Source: CAUJIW01 sp963205175 (GTDB lineage Bacteria; Pseudomonadota; Alphaproteobacteria; Sphingomonadales; Sphingomonadaceae). Taken from it: a stretch of DNA of 61,386 nucleotides. The first letter of the stretch is position 1. Every line of letters begins with the position of its first letter. The notes below the pieces were generated by a model. It did not search any database and was not told where the DNA came from. It saw only the letters and a program-made list of their open reading frames with translations. Where the stretch lies: NCBI GenBank assembly GCA_041060555.1, contig JBEUDS010000021.1; one strand, written 5' to 3'. Shown here piece by piece: positions 40,443 to 49,130 of the stretch. The translations under genes and the position numbers were made by a program.

Positions 40443-41582
40443 TTACCGACTGAGAATGGCGACGGTGCACGACTTGGTGTCGCCGGCCCGGTCGCCGCCC
40501 ATGCACTGGGCAAGGCCGGTGCGGGCGCCCGTCACCTGACGCGCGCCTGCCTCGCCGCGCAGCTGCATCACGATCTCGACAATCTGGGCGACCCCGGTGG
40601 CCGCCACCGGATGGCCGCGACTGAGCAGGCCACCGGACACATTGACGGGAATACGCCCGCCCAGCGACGTCTCGCCGGCCGCCGCCAGCCGACCGCCCTC
40701 GCCGGCCGGGCACAGGCCCAGCGCCTCGCAATGGAGGATTTCGGCGATGGAGAAGGCGTCGTGGCACTCCACAAGATCGATGTCCTCGGGCCCGACGCCG
40801 GCGCGCTCATAGGCCTGTCGCGCGGTCCGCGAGTCCGTCTCCCAGCGCACCATGTCGGCAAGGTTCTCATAGCTGCCAGAACCCAGCACCGCCGTGTTGA
40901 GCCGGATGGCGCGCGGGGCCTGGCGGGCCAGCCGGTCGGAGGCCAGCACCACCGCCGCCGCGCCATCAGCGATCGGGCAGCATTCCGAGCGGGTGAGCGG
41001 ATCGGCGACCAGCGGCGCGGCCAGTACGTCCGCCACCGTCTCCTGCCGCTGGAACAGCGCCAGCGGATTGCGCGCGCCGTGGGCACGGCTTTTGGCGACC
41101 ACGCTGGCCATCTGCGCGCGGGTGGTGCCGAACTCGTGCATATGGCGCATCGCGCGCATGGCGAAACTCGCCGGCGTCACCAGCCCCAGCTGGGTGTCGA
41201 TCTCGCTGCGCCCGGAATTGATCAGCCCCAGGCCCGGCACGCACATCTTCTCGACGCCCAGCACGATGGCGCAGTCCATCTGGCCGGCCTCGATGGCGTT
41301 CCACGCCAGCCACAATGCACTAGAGCCGGACGTGCAGGCGTTCTCGACATTGAGCACCGGCACGCGGCGGATACCCAGCTCCGCCAGAATGCCCTGGCCG
41401 ATGGTGGTATCGCCGAACAACATACCGCCCAGCGCATTGGCGACGTAACCGGCTTCGACCTGCGCCGACGTCAGACCGGAATCTTCCAGCGCCGCCCGCG
41501 CCGCGGTAGCGCCTAACTGAGCGATCGTTCGATCCAGATGCCGGCCGAACGGGGTGATGCCTATGCCTACAACTGCCGTCAT
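40443..41582 (-). CDS. Thiolase-family beta-ketoacyl-CoA thiolase
   Basis: A 379-residue SCP2/acetyl-CoA acetyltransferase-like thiolase. The nucleophile is Cys83 (ENACTSGSSAL). The second half has ECHDAFSIAE and the catalytic SRGHPVAATG His. The C-terminal Cys lies in AQCMGGDRAG. It is encoded next to an OB-fold/zinc-ribbon protein, the arrangement of BbsA-BbsB and related thiolases that need the small subunit. In this cluster it would cleave the beta-ketoacyl-CoA made by carboxylation and CoA ligation into acyl-CoA plus acetyl-CoA. The start ATG 41582 is 8 bp past the stop of the OB-fold gene. Confidence 0.9.
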   Translation of the reverse strand: MTAVVGIGITPFGRHLDRTIAQLGATAARAALEDSGLTSAQVEAGYVANALGGMLFGDTTIGQGILAELGIRRVPVLNVENACTSGSSALWLAWNAIEAGQMDCAIVLGVEKMCVPGLGLINSGRSEIDTQLGLVTPASFAMRAMRHMHEFGTTRAQMASVVAKSRAHGARNPLALFQRQETVADVLAAPLVADPLTRSECCPIADGAAAVVLASDRLARQAPRAIRLNTAVLGSGSYENLADMVRWETDSRTARQAYERAGVGPEDIDLVECHDAFSIAEILHCEALGLCPAGEGGRLAAAGETSLGGRIPVNVSGGLLSRGHPVAATGVAQIVEIVMQLRGEAGARQVTGARTGLAQCMGGDRAGDTKSCTVAILSR

Positions 41583-41590
41583 CGCCGGGC

Positions 41591-42016
41591 CTATTGCGTA
41601 TCAGTGAGAAGGGTGAAGTACGGCCGCCGGCAGGGTTCGCCGTTCAGGCCGACGCCCAGTGTCGCGCTCGCCAGTCGTACCGGCGCACCAATGGCCAGCC
41701 GGTCAACCTGTGCCGGGTCAAGCAGCATGAACACCCGCAAGGGGACATCGTCGAGGTCGACGTAGCCGACGCCATAGGGCTCCGGCAGGCCGAACGGCGC
41801 CTTGGTGCGCACCACGGTGTAGCTGTAAAGCCGTCCAGTCCGGCCGATCTCGATCGGCTCAAGCCGCGTGCCGTCCTCCGGGCACCGCTCGGCGGTGGGA
41901 AACCAGGTGCTGCCGCACTGCCGGCAGTGACCGCCAACCAGGGCGCTGCCGCCGGCACCCTCGACAAACACATCCGGTGCGAAGGCCGGCACGTTGTGCG
42001 CGGTGTCGCCGGTCAT
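41591..42016 (-). CDS. DUF35-type OB-fold protein with N-terminal zinc ribbon
   Basis: A 141-residue partner protein. The zinc-ribbon region has C31, C34 and C45 (GGHCRQCGS, AERCPEDG); a fourth Cys is not visible. The OB-fold follows (GRTGRLYSYTVVR, YGVGYVDLDDVPLRVFMLLD). Proteins of this type bind CoA or stabilise thiolases, as BbsA does for BbsB in toluene degradation. It sits directly between ligase (ATGA overlap at 42013-42016) and thiolase genes, so the three are translated together. Confidence 0.88.
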   Translation of the reverse strand: MTGDTAHNVPAFAPDVFVEGAGGSALVGGHCRQCGSTWFPTAERCPEDGTRLEPIEIGRTGRLYSYTVVRTKAPFGLPEPYGVGYVDLDDVPLRVFMLLDPAQVDRLAIGAPVRLASATLGVGLNGEPCRRPYFTLLTDTQ

Positions 42017-43623
42017 GCCCGGGCCTTTCGTGGCGCCTCGGCCACCGACGGATCGCTCTGGCGATCGTAGGTATCGGCCGTCACGCCCGCCGCGCGCAGG
42101 GCATATTTCTGCACCCGTTCAGTGGGCGTCTTGGGCAGCGCGTCGAGAATGCGCACGTAGCGGGGCACCATGAAATAGGCCATGCGCTCCTGGCAGTGGC
42201 GGATGAGATCCACCGGTTCGAGGCTCTGGCCCGGCTTCAGGGTCAGGCAGATCATCACCTCGTCCTCGCCGACGTCGGAAGCCACCGCGACCGCCGCAGA
42301 CTCCAGCACTGCCGGATGGGCGTTGACCGTGCGTTCCACTTCATAGCTGGAAATATTCTCGCCGCGCCGGCGCAGCGCATCCTTCTTGCGGTCGACGAAA
42401 TAGAAATAGCCTTCGGCGTCGCGGCGCAGAAAATCGCCGGTGTGGAACCACAGATCGCGCCAGGCCTCCACTGTCTTTTCCGGCATCCGGTAGTATTCCA
42501 GCATCATGCTGTTCATCCGCCGGGGGCGGATCAGCAGCTCGCCGGGGGTATCCACCGCCACTTCCTGGCCCTCGTCGTCCACCAATTGCACCTCGTAGCG
42601 ATCATCGAGCACCCGGCCGCAACTGCCGGGCTTGCGATGGTCGATGGTGTTGGTAAGCGGAATACCGATCTCGCTCATGCCGTAGCCTTCAACGATGCGG
42701 ACGTTGAAGCGCTGCTCGAATGCCTCGAACAGATCCTTCGGCGCGCCGGCCCCCATCATGATCCGCAGCGGCGAGGTGGCGTCCTCCGGCGTCGGCTCGG
42801 CCTTCCACAGAATCGGCAGAATGCCGCCAATATAATTGAACTCCGTGCAGCCATGGCGGCGGATGTCGCTCCAGAAACTTGAGGCCGAGAAGCGCCGCGC
42901 CAGCACCATGCGCGCGCCCGACAGCAGGGCCGGCAGGGTGGAGAGGAACTGGGCGTTGCCGTGAAACAGCGGCAGCGCGTTGTACAGGCAATCCGCCTCG
43001 CCATAGCCGCACGCCTCGGCGATGGTCTCGGCCATGTACAGCGGATAGATCTGCGGCACCACGGCGCCCTTCGACGGACCGGTGGTGCCGGAGGTGAACA
43101 TCATCGCCAGCGGATCGGCCGGGCCGATGTCCGGCGCGTCGGCCAGTGGATCGCTGTTGGCGAGAACGGCATAGTCACGCACATCCGCGCCGAGGCCGGT
43201 GCGGTCGCCCTCCCCCAGCACGACGACGGTGCGCAGGTCGTGCAGTGTCGCCCGCACGGCGCGCAGCTGGTCCAGGAAGACGTCCTCGACCACCATCACC
43301 GTGCTGTCGGACTGGGCGATCATATAATGCAGCAGTTCGCCGCGATGGGCGGTGTTGAGCGGCACCTCCACCGCCCCCAGCCGGGACAGCGCGAACCAGG
43401 TGAACAGGAACTCCGGCCGGTTGCTCATCATGATGGCAACCTTGGTGTCGCGCCCGACACCGGCCGCCGCCAGGCCGCCGGCCAGGCGGTCGACCGCCGC
43501 GGCGATCTCGCCGTAGGTGAAATGCTGCTCCTCGAAGGTGAGGAAACGGCGGTCGCCGGCCATGGCCGCCCGCTGGGCGAGCAGGCCATGGACGGTCCGG
43601 CTGATCAACTGCTCAACGCGCAC
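42013..43623 (-). CDS. AMP-forming acyl-CoA ligase
   Basis: A 536-residue member of the ANL superfamily, nearest in style to crotonobetaine/carnitine- and long-chain acyl-CoA ligases. Motifs are LAMMFTSGTTGPSKGAV (P-loop), GYGMSEIG, WFHTGDFLRRDAEGYFYF and the C-terminal Lys region KTPTERVQKYALR. It makes acyl-CoA from free acid, CoA and ATP. After a ketone carboxylase the natural substrate is a beta-keto acid, as in benzoylacetate-CoA ligase of acetophenone catabolism. The start is GTG 43623 with GGGAG upstream. It follows HyuB by 21 bp. Confidence 0.9.
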   Translation of the reverse strand: MRVEQLISRTVHGLLAQRAAMAGDRRFLTFEEQHFTYGEIAAAVDRLAGGLAAAGVGRDTKVAIMMSNRPEFLFTWFALSRLGAVEVPLNTAHRGELLHYMIAQSDSTVMVVEDVFLDQLRAVRATLHDLRTVVVLGEGDRTGLGADVRDYAVLANSDPLADAPDIGPADPLAMMFTSGTTGPSKGAVVPQIYPLYMAETIAEACGYGEADCLYNALPLFHGNAQFLSTLPALLSGARMVLARRFSASSFWSDIRRHGCTEFNYIGGILPILWKAEPTPEDATSPLRIMMGAGAPKDLFEAFEQRFNVRIVEGYGMSEIGIPLTNTIDHRKPGSCGRVLDDRYEVQLVDDEGQEVAVDTPGELLIRPRRMNSMMLEYYRMPEKTVEAWRDLWFHTGDFLRRDAEGYFYFVDRKKDALRRRGENISSYEVERTVNAHPAVLESAAVAVASDVGEDEVMICLTLKPGQSLEPVDLIRHCQERMAYFMVPRYVRILDALPKTPTERVQKYALRAAGVTADTYDRQSDPSVAEAPRKARA

Positions 43624-43644
43624 GACGCATCCGCTCCCTGAGGC

Positions 43645-45726
43645 TCAGCCGTTGACGACGCGGGCGGCCGGTGGGGCCATGCCGTCACGCGGATTGGGCC
43701 AGGCGCCGAAATAGCGCAGCGCCTCCTTCGGCGGGCTCTGGGTCGCCCAGCCGCGCGCGAACTCGTCATAGGACTTGCCGCGCCGCTTGCGCTCCTCCCG
43801 CGCCGCGAGCCGACGGGCGCGCGTCGCATCCTCGTCGAGCCGCAGCGAGGCCTCGTCGTAGGCGATGCGATAAATGTTGCGGGCCGCCCAGTGGGAGACG
43901 AGGTTTTCCCGCAGGTCTTTCAGCACCGACCGGGGATCGCGCTCCAGCGGATCACCGTACCCGCCGCCGCCACCGATGGCGACATAGTAGGTGTCGCCGT
44001 CGTTGAACGGCTTGACCACCATCGAGACGTCATTGTCCTGGCAGTCCCCCTGTTCGGGATTGTCCGGCGCCATCACCTCGGCGAGATTGTGCGGCAGCCG
44101 CGCATCGCTGTGGGCCAGCAGCTCCTTGAGGTTGCTGTTCATCACCGTGCGGACGAACACCGGCGGCACGGCATAGCCGCCGAACAGACCCAGCGTGGTC
44201 GGGAATCGCGAACCGCCACCCATCGAGCCCAGCATGAACTTCTGGGTGTCGTGCACCATCAGGCCGAAACCGACGCCCGAACCGCCACGATGCGCACCGT
44301 GGCCGTAGGAGTTGTTGAAGAAGTTGCGGAAGGTATAGAGGAACGGCCGGTCAGCCTCGGTCGCCTCGACATCGGAGCAGTCGCTCATGGTGGCGAAGAA
44401 GGCACCGGCGGCGTTGACACCGTCCATGTCCGGTCGCGCGCCGCACCCGGTGGCGTTGATCTCCGGCGTGATGTCGGCAACACCCTCGCCATACTGGTTG
44501 AGGCCGCCGAAGGTCGGGATGGCGAAGCCGGAGAACCACGCCGCCACCGACCGCGAGGAATCGTAGCTGTAGGTCATGCGCGCGCCGGCGAGGAAAATGC
44601 CCTGGGTGAAGCAGGTCTGCACCAGCGGCGCCAGCGAGGTGGAGGCGTCACCCTTGGCGTTGACCATGGCATCGTCCGGGAAGCGCCAGTCGATCGCCTC
44701 CAGCAGACCGTTGTTGGCCGGCAGATCATGAAACAGCCAGCCGCAGTAATAGACGCACGACAGACCGAGAATGCCTTGGAAGAAGCTGTTGATCGGCCGG
44801 TCCTCGACCAGCGGCGAGCTGTTCTCGAAATCCATGGTGATCCGGTCGCCCTTCTTGATCACCGTCAGGTTGATCTTGGTCAGGCCGGGATCGGTGCCGA
44901 CGGTGTCGAGGAAGCGCGGCTGGCGATAGACGCCGTCGTTGAGCTCCGCGACGCGACGCCGTGCGGCCTCGCCGGTCTGGGTGAGGATGCGCCGCAGCGC
45001 GCCGATGAAGAAATCCGGCCCCTTGTCGTCGATCACTTCCAGCACGCGGCGCTGGGCGATACGGGCGGCCGCCAGGCGTGCCTTGATGTCGAGGATCATG
45101 GTGCGCGCATCACGGGTCATCGCCGCGAACATGTTGAGGATGTCCTCACGCAGCTGGTAGTTCTCGCCGATCTTGATCGGCGGCACCAGCAAGCCCTCGT
45201 CATACTTGGTCTTGGCGGTGTTGCAGGTACCGCCCGGCTCGGTGCCGCCGGCCTCGCCGGTGTGCACGGCCGCGCCGATGAAGCACATCAGCCGCCCTTC
45301 GTGGAATACCGGCACGGCGAGCCCCATGTCGGCGTTGTGCACACCGCCATAGAACGGATCGTTATAGAAGAAGCTGTCGCCATCGCGCACGCCCACCGAT
45401 GGCTCGTTGACCCAATGCTTGACGATGTACTTCAGCGGCAACTGGCCCAGCACCGCGTGGTGGTAGATGCCGGTCGCGCACACCGCGAGGTCGCCCTGGG
45501 CGGTGAAGATACCGAAGGCGACGTCGCCCCAGCGCATCGCGGTGGAAGCGCCGAGCTTCATCGTCGTCTCTTTGCCCTCCAGCGCGATCATGTGCATCTT
45601 GTGCTTGTAGATGTCGAACTCGACATCATCGATCAGCGCCTGGGCCGCGATTTCGGCCTCCGTCATCGGCTCCGGCCGCAGACGTTGCACCACTTCATGG
45701 TCTCGGGTGTAGGCGATGCCGCTCAT
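43645..45726 (-). CDS. HyuB/acetone carboxylase alpha-like subunit
   Basis: A 693-residue protein of the hydantoinase B/oxoprolinase family. In ketone carboxylases this subunit carries the carboxylation site. YGGVHNADMG gives H130 and D133 and AAVHTGEAGG gives H155. The spacing (3 and 22 residues) equals that of the manganese ligands I recall for acetone carboxylase alpha (H150, D153, H175). Further family blocks are YHHAVLGQLPLKYIVKHW and HRGGSGVGFGL. It lies just after HyuA in one unit. Alternative roles in this family are N-methylhydantoin or 5-oxoproline hydrolysis; the gamma-like protein nearby argues for a carboxylase. Confidence 0.88.
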   Translation of the reverse strand: MSGIAYTRDHEVVQRLRPEPMTEAEIAAQALIDDVEFDIYKHKMHMIALEGKETTMKLGASTAMRWGDVAFGIFTAQGDLAVCATGIYHHAVLGQLPLKYIVKHWVNEPSVGVRDGDSFFYNDPFYGGVHNADMGLAVPVFHEGRLMCFIGAAVHTGEAGGTEPGGTCNTAKTKYDEGLLVPPIKIGENYQLREDILNMFAAMTRDARTMILDIKARLAAARIAQRRVLEVIDDKGPDFFIGALRRILTQTGEAARRRVAELNDGVYRQPRFLDTVGTDPGLTKINLTVIKKGDRITMDFENSSPLVEDRPINSFFQGILGLSCVYYCGWLFHDLPANNGLLEAIDWRFPDDAMVNAKGDASTSLAPLVQTCFTQGIFLAGARMTYSYDSSRSVAAWFSGFAIPTFGGLNQYGEGVADITPEINATGCGARPDMDGVNAAGAFFATMSDCSDVEATEADRPFLYTFRNFFNNSYGHGAHRGGSGVGFGLMVHDTQKFMLGSMGGGSRFPTTLGLFGGYAVPPVFVRTVMNSNLKELLAHSDARLPHNLAEVMAPDNPEQGDCQDNDVSMVVKPFNDGDTYYVAIGGGGGYGDPLERDPRSVLKDLRENLVSHWAARNIYRIAYDEASLRLDEDATRARRLAAREERKRRGKSYDEFARGWATQSPPKEALRYFGAWPNPRDGMAPPAARVVNG

Positions 45727-45762
45727 CCTGTATCTCCCCGTCGTATCTGTTATCGCGCCGGC

Positions 45763-47907
45763 TCAGCCGAGCACGCGTTCAAGGACGCCGTTACGCCAGG
45801 CATCCATGGTGAAACGCCACCCCGGCGCGACCACGTAGGTGGTCTCGCGGGATTCGATGATGCATGGTCCGGCCATCCGGTTGCCCGAGACCAGCCGCGC
45901 GCAGTCATAGACCGGCGTGTCGACATGGCCCTCGCTCGGGCCCCAGTAGACCGGGCGCGTCTCGCGCAGCGCCGCCGCGGCCGGTTCCGGTGACGCCAGT
46001 TCCGCGGCCTTCAGCGTCATGTCGCGATGAATGACCGAGGCCGTGAGCAGGAAATTGTCGACATTGATGCCGCCGGCCGGGAACGTCGCTTCCGGCGAAT
46101 AGACCTCGCCGTAGCAGCGGGTAAACAGGTCGCACAGCGCCTCGACATCGGCCGTCGAGGTCAGCTGCAGCGACGGCGCCGTCACTCGCGTCATGTTGTA
46201 CTGACTGCCGTAGCGCATATCGAGTTCGAGCTTGAAGCGCATGTCGGCGTCGGCGTAGCCCTCCAGCCGCAGGTCGCGGGTGGCCAGATCGACCAGCTCG
46301 GCGACGACGCTGTTGAAGCTGTCGAGATCGGCGAGATAGGCCTTTTCCGCCCACTGGAACAATTTGAGCGAACGCGAGCGCTCCCACACTTCCTTGATCG
46401 GCATCGTCGAGGCGCCAAAAGCGCCGAACACCGAGGATTGCAGCGGCATCACCACCTTCTTGACCCCGATATAGGGCGCGAAGCCGCAGGCATGCGCGCC
46501 ACCGGCGCCGCCGCAGGCGTAGAGTACGAAGGTGCGCGGGTCATGCCCCTTGAGCGCCACTTCGTTGAACACTTCCTGGCCCATGCGCGCATCGACCAGC
46601 CGGCGGATACGCCAGGCGGCCTCCTCGATGGAGATACCCAGCGGACGGGCGACCTTCTCCTCGATCACCTTGCGCGCCAGATCGACGTCGAGCAGCATTT
46701 CGCCGCCGAGATAGTTTTCCGGGTTGTAGAGCCCCAGCACCAGGTCTGCGTCCGTCACCGTCGGCTCACGCCCACCCTGGTCATAACAGGCCGGCCCCGG
46801 CATCGAGCCCGCCGACTGCGGACCGACTTCGAGCACATTGCCCATGGTTTGGTTGATCCAGGCGATCGAACCCCCGCCGGCACCGATGGATTTCACCTCG
46901 ATCGCCGGGATGTTGGTGCGCCAGCGATCAATGACCGGAATGAAGTCGTGCGCCTTGATCTCGCCACCCTCGATCAGGCCGATGTCGAACGACGTGCCGC
47001 CCATGTCGGTGAACACGATGTTCGGGTCACCCGACAGCTTGCCCAGCGCCGCCGCGCCATGCAGACCGGCGACCGGTCCGGCATTGTGGGTGAGCACGGC
47101 ACGGGTGCGCGAGGATTTCTTGGTGCCGCCGGTGTTGTGCACCAGCGTCAGCGGCTTGCGGAAACCGCCGTCACGCAGTTCGTTACCGAGCTTGTTGAGC
47201 TCATCCGCCATCAGACCGTGGATGTAGGCATTCACCACGGCGGTCATGGTGCGGGTGTATTCGCCGGCCTTGGGAGACACCTCCGACGACAGGATCACCG
47301 GCATCGAGCCGAGATAGTCCTCGGGATATTCCTCCTCGATGATCTGCTTGATCTGGCGTTCATGGTCGGGGTTGATGAACGACCACAGCAGCGACACCAC
47401 GAAGCCCTGGGCGCCACGATCCACCAGCGTCTGCAGCTTTTCCAGCACTTCCTCGCGCTTGAGCGGGGCGATCACCTTGCCGGAATAGTCGACGCGCTCG
47501 CGCACGCCCACCACCATGTCGGGCTGGATCAGCGGCGCGGGCTTCTGGATGCGGGCCAGATCGCGCCCTTCCTGCCAGCTCATGCCATCGGCCCAGCTGC
47601 GGCCGCGACCGATGAAGATGGTGTCCTCGAAGCCGGCGGTGGTGATGAGGCCGAGCTTGGGGCCGGTGCGTTCGATCAACGCGTTGGTGCCCACCGTGGT
47701 CGAATAGCGCACGCTGCCCACGGATTCGAGGAATTCCTCCAGCCGCAGGCCGTTGGCGCGGGCCAGCAGCCCCATGCCACGCATGAAGCCCACCGACAGG
47801 TCGTAATGGGTGGTCGGCGTCTTGCAGGTATTGAAGCCGCCATCCGCATGCGCGCAGAAAAAGTCGGTGAAGGTTCCCCCGACATCGATGCCCACATTGA
47901 AGCTCAT
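45763..47907 (-). CDS. HyuA-type ATP-dependent subunit, copy 1 (714 residues)
   Basis: A hydantoinase A/acetone carboxylase beta-like subunit with the ASKHA-type nucleotide-binding start GIDVGGTFTDFF and second-domain motifs VFTDMGGTSFDIG and GAGGGSIAWI. In ketone carboxylases HyuA subunits use ATP to phosphorylate bicarbonate and/or the enolate. The size (about 77 kDa) and place before HyuB fit the larger HyuA of acetophenone carboxylase. The cluster has a second, different HyuA at 49131-51149, which also fits the two-HyuA (alpha, alpha') design. The start ATG 47907 is unambiguous, as it directly precedes the DVGGTFTD motif. Confidence 0.9.
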   Translation of the reverse strand: MSFNVGIDVGGTFTDFFCAHADGGFNTCKTPTTHYDLSVGFMRGMGLLARANGLRLEEFLESVGSVRYSTTVGTNALIERTGPKLGLITTAGFEDTIFIGRGRSWADGMSWQEGRDLARIQKPAPLIQPDMVVGVRERVDYSGKVIAPLKREEVLEKLQTLVDRGAQGFVVSLLWSFINPDHERQIKQIIEEEYPEDYLGSMPVILSSEVSPKAGEYTRTMTAVVNAYIHGLMADELNKLGNELRDGGFRKPLTLVHNTGGTKKSSRTRAVLTHNAGPVAGLHGAAALGKLSGDPNIVFTDMGGTSFDIGLIEGGEIKAHDFIPVIDRWRTNIPAIEVKSIGAGGGSIAWINQTMGNVLEVGPQSAGSMPGPACYDQGGREPTVTDADLVLGLYNPENYLGGEMLLDVDLARKVIEEKVARPLGISIEEAAWRIRRLVDARMGQEVFNEVALKGHDPRTFVLYACGGAGGAHACGFAPYIGVKKVVMPLQSSVFGAFGASTMPIKEVWERSRSLKLFQWAEKAYLADLDSFNSVVAELVDLATRDLRLEGYADADMRFKLELDMRYGSQYNMTRVTAPSLQLTSTADVEALCDLFTRCYGEVYSPEATFPAGGINVDNFLLTASVIHRDMTLKAAELASPEPAAAALRETRPVYWGPSEGHVDTPVYDCARLVSGNRMAGPCIIESRETTYVVAPGWRFTMDAWRNGVLERVLG

Positions 47908-47950
47908 GGTCTCTCCCCTTGGTGCCGGCCCGCCGTGCGCGGTCCTGGCA

Positions 47951-48775
47951 TCATGCTTTCGGTTGTTTCAGATCACTCACCAGGGCGCGCAGATCCTCCA
48001 CCGAGGAGTCCGCGGCCAGCAGATCGTCGTTCAGCAGCAGCAGCGGCTGACAATCGGCCAGCCCCGCCACCCAGGCCCGCGCCACGTCGGGCCGGTCGAA
48101 CGGCAGCGCCAGGCCCACCGCCGCTTCCGTCGCCAACGCGGCGAGCGCGTCCGGCGTCGGCGGATTGCCGGCGGCGTCGGCGCCCAGCACATAGGCGTCC
48201 AGCTTCAGCTTGGCGAACTCAGCGGCCGCCTCCGCCGGATAGCCCGACAGCATGACGCCCAGCGGTACGTTGAAATAGCCCGCCACGTTGCGCAGGGTGT
48301 TATAGAGTTTGCGCAACGCGATGGAGACGCTGGCCGTTCCCAGTGCCGCGCCTTCCAGCAGCAGCACCAGGTCAGGCCGGGCCTTGCAGACCTGCTCGAC
48401 CAGCGCCGTCATGCGCTCGCGTTCCGCCTCGCCCGGCGTGTCCCCCGCGCCCCCGGCATGACCCGCCAGCAGGCCAGTGATGGTGACCACCCGGGCGAAC
48501 GGCGTCGCGCCCTCGCCACTCAGCCGGTTGGCGGTTTCCACCGCAGCCTCGACAACCCCCGGCGCGGCCGCCGGATCAATGTCGATGACCAGGGCATCGC
48601 CGCCCAGCAGCGCGGTGACCTTGCCCAGTGCCGGCACCTGCAGCGCGGGGTCGCCAGCGATATCAGGCCAGGCCTGGCCCGCCACGCGTCCGGCGAAGGG
48701 GCCCGGTCGCACCACGACCGCCGACGCCGCGCCACGGCCTCGCGCCATCGCATCCCGGAAACTTGCCTGTGCCAT
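47951..48775 (-). CDS. Uncharacterised 274-residue protein inside the carboxylase operon
   Basis: I do not recognise the family. No signal peptide or membrane segment is seen. Internal stretches such as KVTALLGGDALVIDID, RVVTITGLLAGHAG, DLVLLLEGAALGTASVSIALRK and GVMLSGYPAEAAAEFAKLKLDAYVLGADAA read like repeating beta-alpha units, so a TIM-barrel or Rossmann-like fold is plausible. It lies between the gamma-like gene and HyuA copy 1. By position it could replace the epsilon subunit of acetophenone carboxylase (Apc5, about 34 kDa, needed for activity). The start ATG 48775 lies 14 bp past the gamma-like stop. The Ala-rich composition lowers certainty about the fold but not about the gene. Confidence 0.75.
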   Translation of the reverse strand: MAQASFRDAMARGRGAASAVVVRPGPFAGRVAGQAWPDIAGDPALQVPALGKVTALLGGDALVIDIDPAAAPGVVEAAVETANRLSGEGATPFARVVTITGLLAGHAGGAGDTPGEAERERMTALVEQVCKARPDLVLLLEGAALGTASVSIALRKLYNTLRNVAGYFNVPLGVMLSGYPAEAAAEFAKLKLDAYVLGADAAGNPPTPDALAALATEAAVGLALPFDRPDVARAWVAGLADCQPLLLLNDDLLAADSSVEDLRALVSDLKQPKA

Positions 48776-48789
48776 GACGGTTGCCTCGG

Positions 48790-49128
48790 TTACGCGCTGA
48801 CGCCGTGGCGACGCTTCAACGCGTCGATGTCGAGTTCGATCTCGTGCGTCAGCGGATGGCCGGGCGGCAGATACTCGTTTTCCAGCATGGTACCGCAATT
48901 GGGGCAGTAGAACTCGACCAGCCGGCAGTAGCGGGAGTCCGGCGTAAAGCTGTAGCTGCCGCCTTCCACCAGCGGCGGATGGACCTCTTCCAGCGCCCGC
49001 TCGGCGACCAGACAGCCATGCTTGTAATTCTCCCGCGCGCTGCCCAGGGCATGGCCGCAGCGATTGCAGCACCAGTGTTCGCTGTCGAGCGCGATGTCGA
49101 GATATTCAGTGATGCGGACCTTGGTCAT
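48790..49128 (-). CDS. Acetone carboxylase gamma-like zinc protein
   Basis: A 112-residue protein of the acetone carboxylase gamma-subunit family. Two CxxC knuckles, CNRCGHALG and YCPNCGTML, form a zinc site. ARENYKHGCLVAERALEEVHPPLVEGG is typical of the family. The gamma subunit bridges and stabilises HyuA and HyuB in ketone carboxylases and is absent from hydantoinases and 5-oxoprolinases. That makes it the best single clue that this operon encodes a carboxylase. The acetone enzyme's gamma is about 168 residues; this shorter form is closer to the 15-kDa acetophenone type. The start ATG 49128 abuts the HyuA copy 2 stop. Confidence 0.88.
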   Translation of the reverse strand: MTKVRITEYLDIALDSEHWCCNRCGHALGSARENYKHGCLVAERALEEVHPPLVEGGSYSFTPDSRYCRLVEFYCPNCGTMLENEYLPPGHPLTHEIELDIDALKRRHGVSA

Positions 49129-49130
49129 GG

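Noticed and set aside
41522..41533. GCGATCGTTC inside the thiolase gene as a third TetR operator
   Set aside because: It matches only part of the palindrome, lies within coding sequence and lacks the flanking TCGA and TCTA bases.
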